Shown: in pieces, positions 7,005-8,641 of the stretch
How positions within the stretch are numbered: the first letter of the stretch is position 1
Layout: every line of letters starts with the position of its first letter
NCBI GenBank assembly: GCA_937967875.1
Contig: CALBTQ010000616.1
Coordinates: 1-8,641, forward strand
Direction of reading: 5' to 3'
From: an uncultured Pseudomonadota bacterium
Lineage (GTDB): Bacteria; Lernaellota; Lernaellaia; Lernaellales; Lernaellaceae
DNA length: 8,641 nucleotides
Notes under the pieces: generated by a model
The model's input: the letters and a program-made list of their open reading frames with translations, nothing else
What the model was told of the DNA's origin: nothing
Database searches by the model: none
Program-made: the position numbers and the translations under genes

Positions 7005-7024
7005 AATTCTGTTGTCAAAATTCT
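6999..7024 (+). repeat. 12-bp tandem direct repeat in divergent promoter region
   Basis: TGTCAAAATTCT occurs at 6999-7010 and again at 7013-7024, a 14-bp period. Copy 1 carries the minus-strand -35, and copy 2 overlaps the plus-strand -35-like TTGTCA. It could be a tandem regulator site acting on both genes, or a small slippage duplication. Confidence 0.6.
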
Positions 7025-7040
7025 TTCTTCACCGTTTAAG
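7012..7040 (+). promoter_or_regulatory. Candidate promoter for the unknown plus-strand gene
   Basis: TTGTCA (7012-7017; 5 of 6 consensus) and TTTAAG (7035-7040; 4 of 6) are separated by 17 bases. The start site would be near 7047, which leaves a 32-base leader before the ATG at 7079 and would place the alternative GTG at 7040 upstream of the transcript. Confidence 0.4.
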
Positions 7041-7078
7041 TGGACAACACTCCACAGACTCAAGTAGGATTCGTCTCC

Positions 7079-8305
7079 ATGAATTACCTAGACGAACGCG
7101 AGCGTGCAAAAAAAGCCGCGCCGACCTTGCTGGCGCTTTTGGAAAAACCGGCCGAGTTCAACGCCCTGTTCGCCCAATACCGCGAACAGGACGGTTTGAT
7201 CGATGGCGCATTTCTCGACGGCATTCCGCCGGCGCGCGAAGTGTGGCGCCAGGCGAGCGATCCGGCTGCGGTGACGCAGATTCTCGCCCTGCCGCTGTCC
7301 TTCCGCGAAGCCGTTTTTTACGGACTGGCGCGCGACCGGCAGATCGCCGCGCTGCAAGCCTGCCTGGAGCGCGCCAAGGACAAGGACGACAAGCGCAGCC
7401 TCAAGCGCACATTGTACGACCTGCGGCAGGCGGGCGTAACCGTCGAAACCAAGGCGGCGAAAAAGCCCCTTTTCCAACGCCCGGCGGAAGTCGAGGAAGT
7501 GCATGCCTGTTTCGTTTCGGCGGTCGACGGGCGCAACGAACGCTTGCTGATCCTCAACGAGCCGGCGACGCACGGCGTGCGCACATTGCAGGTCTACGAG
7601 CGCGGCGGCGACCGGATCATGCATTTCCACTACGACGAAACCAGCCGGAAAAAAATGCGGCAGTTCATCGACGATCTGCGCGGCGTGCGTCATATTCCGT
7701 TGTTTGAGGTCGAGGCCGGCTTTTTGTATTTTCTGATCGAGCGCGTACGTGCTTTCGGACGACAGGTCGGACACGGCGAGCCGTCGGGATTCGTCAGCGC
7801 CTACGCCCGCATGGCCGGCGCCGGCGCGATGCCCGCCCGGCATCCCTATCAAATGGTGGTCGACGGACAGCAAGTTCTGGCCAAGCTTGCCGACCTGAGC
7901 GGCTGCGAGCGGTTGCATCGCGAAACCGATTTCGCCGGGTGGATCGTCGACGAAGAAACGATTCGCGCCTTGCAAGTCAGCTTGCAGGACACGGCGGCCA
8001 GCGGCCTGACGATCAACGATGCGCAGCGCGCCGAACAGTTCGAAACGAAAATCGACCGGGCGATCGATCGCTTCTTCACCGACCAACGCCGTCTCACTTA
8101 CGCCGAGCGTTTGCGCGACACGGCGTATTTATTGGCCGTGCGCGGTCAATACGAACCGGCCGTTAGCGCCGCGGCGTTGGCGTTGGCGCTGGAAGACAAA
8201 CAGCGTAAACCCTCGTCGATCGAGTTTTTCCGCGCCATGTTGAACAAGCTCTTCGAGCCGGAAGCGAAAAAAAACGATCAGCCCCCGTCGGGACTGATCG
8301 TTTGA
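7079..8305 (+). CDS. Conserved-looking protein of unknown function
   Basis: I do not recognise this family. The product is 408 residues, with no signal peptide and no membrane helix, so it is probably cytoplasmic. The ATG at 7079 has a weak AGGA (7066-7069) 9 bases upstream; an in-frame GTG at 7040 would add 13 residues but has no ribosome-binding site and overlaps a promoter-like -10. The N-terminal third is helical and highly charged, with a basic stretch (DDKRSLKRTLYDLRQAGV, about 103-120). The middle (about 135-190) looks like beta strands. Near the C-terminus, RRLTYAERLRDTAYLLAVRG (about 337-356) followed by an Ala/Leu-rich helix resembles a helical repeat. The final residues are encoded by a terminator-like hairpin and may be unconstrained. 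Codon use matches the neighbours. It is transcribed alone, divergent from the hydrolase and convergent with the thiolase. Confidence 0.85.
   Translation: MNYLDERERAKKAAPTLLALLEKPAEFNALFAQYREQDGLIDGAFLDGIPPAREVWRQASDPAAVTQILALPLSFREAVFYGLARDRQIAALQACLERAKDKDDKRSLKRTLYDLRQAGVTVETKAAKKPLFQRPAEVEEVHACFVSAVDGRNERLLILNEPATHGVRTLQVYERGGDRIMHFHYDETSRKKMRQFIDDLRGVRHIPLFEVEAGFLYFLIERVRAFGRQVGHGEPSGFVSAYARMAGAGAMPARHPYQMVVDGQQVLAKLADLSGCERLHRETDFAGWIVDEETIRALQVSLQDTAASGLTINDAQRAEQFETKIDRAIDRFFTDQRRLTYAERLRDTAYLLAVRGQYEPAVSAAALALALEDKQRKPSSIEFFRAMLNKLFEPEAKKNDQPPSGLIV
8267..8303 (-). terminator. Intrinsic terminator for the thiolase gene, inside the end of the opposing gene
   Basis: AAACGATCAG (8272-8281) and CTGATCGTTT (8294-8303) are a perfect 10-bp inverted repeat with a 12-base loop that can add a CCC/GGG pairing. 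On the minus strand the stem runs into eight consecutive T residues, a textbook Rho-independent terminator, 24 bases after the thiolase stop. On the plus strand only TTT follows, so it should act weakly there. It encodes the last residues of the plus-strand protein. Confidence 0.85.
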
Positions 8306-8327
8306 TGAACCAATATTTTCTTCGCGC

Positions 8328-8595
8328 TTAGATCCGCTCGACGATCACGGTTTTGCCCATGCCGCCGCCGACGCACAGCGTGGCCAGACCGGTGGTCAGA
8401 TCGCGCTTCTGCATTTCATACAGCAACGAAATGACGATGCGGATGCCCGTGCAGCCGACCGGGTGCCCCAGGGCGATGCCCGAACCGTTGACGTTGGTGA
8501 TGTCGCGGTTCAGGCCGAGCGCCTTTTCGCAGGCCAGGTACTGCGCCGCAAAGGCTTCGTTGAGCTCGATCAATTCGATGTCGGACAATTCCATT
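8328..8595 (-). CDS. Thiolase (acetyl-CoA acetyltransferase family), C-terminal fragment
   Basis: This is the last 88 or so codons of a thiolase; the rest lies past the right edge, where the adapter begins. The first visible Met is internal, not a start. The fragment carries LNEAFAAQ, GHPVGCTG with the catalytic His, and LCVGGGMG with the second catalytic Cys, all diagnostic of thiolases that condense or cleave acyl-CoA. The nucleophilic Cys of the N-terminal half is out of view. Whether it is a biosynthetic acetoacetyl-CoA thiolase or a beta-oxidation enzyme cannot be decided from this part. The stop is TAA, followed by a strong terminator. Confidence 0.92.
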
Positions 8596-8641
8596 AGATC
8601 GGAAGAGCGTCGTGTAGGGAAAGAGTGTAGATCTCGGTGGT
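8596..8641 (+). other. Illumina TruSeq universal-side adapter (not genomic)
   Basis: Bases 8596-8641 begin AGATCGGAAGAGCGTCGTGT and continue as the reverse complement of the TruSeq universal adapter for 46 bases. The sequence is technical. The genomic insert ends at 8595. Confidence 0.97.

Noticed and set aside
7040..7078. GTG start adding 13 residues to the unknown protein
   Set aside because: It has no ribosome-binding site and overlaps a promoter-like -10 element.
7088..8086. A 332-codon minus-strand frame opposite the unknown gene
   Set aside because: The plus-strand frame is longer, has a plausible start and promoter, and ends in an intact C-terminus. The minus frame has shadow-type composition, though the unknown family makes this slightly less certain.

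Overview
The window is one 8.6 kb piece of GC-rich bacterial chromosome with Illumina TruSeq adapter sequence still attached at both ends (1-43 and 8596-8641). Only 44-8595 is genomic. The genes are of ordinary bacterial type. The high GC, a PAS/GAF-rich soluble histidine kinase, a long-form SerA and a large secreted hydrolase would fit an uncultured deltaproteobacteria-like lineage, but no marker here fixes the taxon.

Layout. Left edge: the last 49 codons of an EamA/DMT-type permease (+), convergent with purA. A minus-strand block then runs from right to left: secreted alpha/beta hydrolase (6933-5290), soluble PAS-GAF-PAS histidine kinase (5204-3255), serA (3116-1530) and purA (1502-210). 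serA and purA are 27 bp apart and probably form an operon, with a good sigma70-type promoter in the kinase-serA gap. From 6.93 to 7.08 kb there is a compact divergent control region. To its right is one plus-strand gene of unknown function (7079-8305), which converges on the C-terminal 88 codons of a thiolase (-) that runs off the right edge. No gene-free stretch exceeds 300 bases.

Function. SerA (first step of serine synthesis) and PurA (first committed step from IMP to AMP) are housekeeping biosynthesis. The kinase, hydrolase, thiolase and unknown gene have no obvious link to them. No mobile element, CRISPR array, RNA gene or defence cassette is visible, and I do not see a new multi-gene system. 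The points worth attention are smaller: the adapter contamination; a secreted hydrolase whose catalytic Ser position reads Gly; two convergent gene ends where a hairpin that can serve the opposite strand lies inside the last codons of the plus-strand gene; a repeat-based divergent promoter; a kinase with an unusual HDVNN H-box; and a conserved-looking protein of unknown function.
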